From the NCBI GenBank assembly GCA_025917655.1, contig CP084610.1, positions 806,001 to 870,000 of the forward strand: a DNA stretch of 64,000 nucleotides, in the 5' to 3' direction. The notes under the pieces were generated by a model, which saw nothing but the letters and a program-made list of their open reading frames with translations, was not told the DNA's origin and searched no databases. The position numbers and the translations under genes were made by a program. The DNA is from Chlorella sorokiniana (taxonomy: Eukaryota; Chlorophyta; Trebouxiophyceae; Chlorellales; Chlorellaceae). Positions 63,779 to 64,000 of the stretch are shown in pieces; positions within the stretch are counted from its first letter, which is position 1, and each line of letters starts with the position of its first letter.

Positions 63779-64000
63779 ATGGGGGTCAAGGCTTTTGAGG
63801 AGCTCGCTCTCAAGTCGCCGAATGACAAGAAACTATATCGTTTATGCACCCTGAATAATGGACTTCAAGCACTGCTGATCCACGACCCCGAAATTAATGC
63901 TGCGAAACAGAATCCCGAGGAAACCAACACCGAGCTGCAGCATGCAGTGGAGCCCAGCGATGAGGATGTGGAGAGCTTGATGGAGGACGATGATGAAGAC
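63779..64000 (+). CDS. M16 metallopeptidase, nardilysin/insulin-degrading type (5' part)
   Basis: ATG at 63,779, reading to the window edge: MGVKAFEELALKSPNDKKLY, RLCTLNNGLQALLIHDPEIN, then an acidic stretch EPSDEDVESLMEDDDED. The S-P-N-D-K-x-Y-R-x-x-x-L-x-N-G-L-x-A-L-L start is characteristic of M16A peptidases. The acidic insert before the zinc-binding HxxEH region points to nardilysin rather than insulysin. The catalytic part lies beyond the window. No intron in the visible portion. Confidence 0.8.
   Translation, partial: MGVKAFEELALKSPNDKKLYRLCTLNNGLQALLIHDPEINAAKQNPEETNTELQHAVEPSDEDVESLMEDDDED

Overview
The window looks like nuclear DNA of a green alga, most likely a trebouxiophyte of the Chlorella type. 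It is GC-rich and very intron-dense, with CAG|GTGAGY donors and TGCAG acceptors. It carries lineage-marking genes: a plant-type DRP5A dynamin, a plant CYP23-type cyclophilin, and plastid- and mitochondrion-targeted products. TGTAA polyadenylation-like motifs follow several stop codons. The species assignment is inference.

Left part (1-12,660): a nest of non-LTR retrotransposons. A LINE with an APE-type endonuclease and reverse transcriptase (copy A, about 459-4,484) is followed by a 1.2 kb spacer. It is then repeated as a 4.05 kb tandem unit (copy B, about 5,675-8,536, plus the same spacer) and ends in a partial copy C (9,726-10,242). Sequence differences place the crossover that built copy B inside an 8-base interval. 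Smaller elements are nested in it: a 78 bp hairpin element inside the RT domain, and a poly(A)-tailed retroposon with clear target-site duplications in two places per unit. Truncated LINE pieces lie head to head at 11,597, and an older RT relic follows.

Right part (13,656-64,000): about 15 host genes in order. They are a mitochondrial protein with a repeated motif (+); an FHA / SIM / RING / PARP-type zinc finger E3 ligase (-); DNA ligase IV (-); DRP5A (-); the axonemal dynein assembly factor DNAAF5 (+); UV-damage endonuclease (-); ribonucleotide reductase small subunit (+); a PMS-type MutL (+); an epoxide-hydrolase-like alpha/beta hydrolase (-); a glycerophosphodiester phosphodiesterase (-); a small unknown gene (+); a voltage-gated K+ channel (-); a MYND-finger protein with a degenerate duplicate of its own 3' end upstream (+); cyclophilin CYP23 (-); a plastid protein with two repeats (+); and the start of a nardilysin/insulysin-type peptidase (+). 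A possible small minus-strand gene lies before the last of these.

Five of these genes act in genome maintenance: the FHA-RING ligase, LIG4, UVDE, RNR2 and PMS. Several well-conserved genes change reading frame by exactly one base at G, C or T runs inside otherwise intact exons. The two LINE copies also differ mainly in run length. I read this as homopolymer error in the assembly rather than decay of so many core genes. Gene spans below run from the chosen start codon to the stop and include introns; internal exon borders are approximate.
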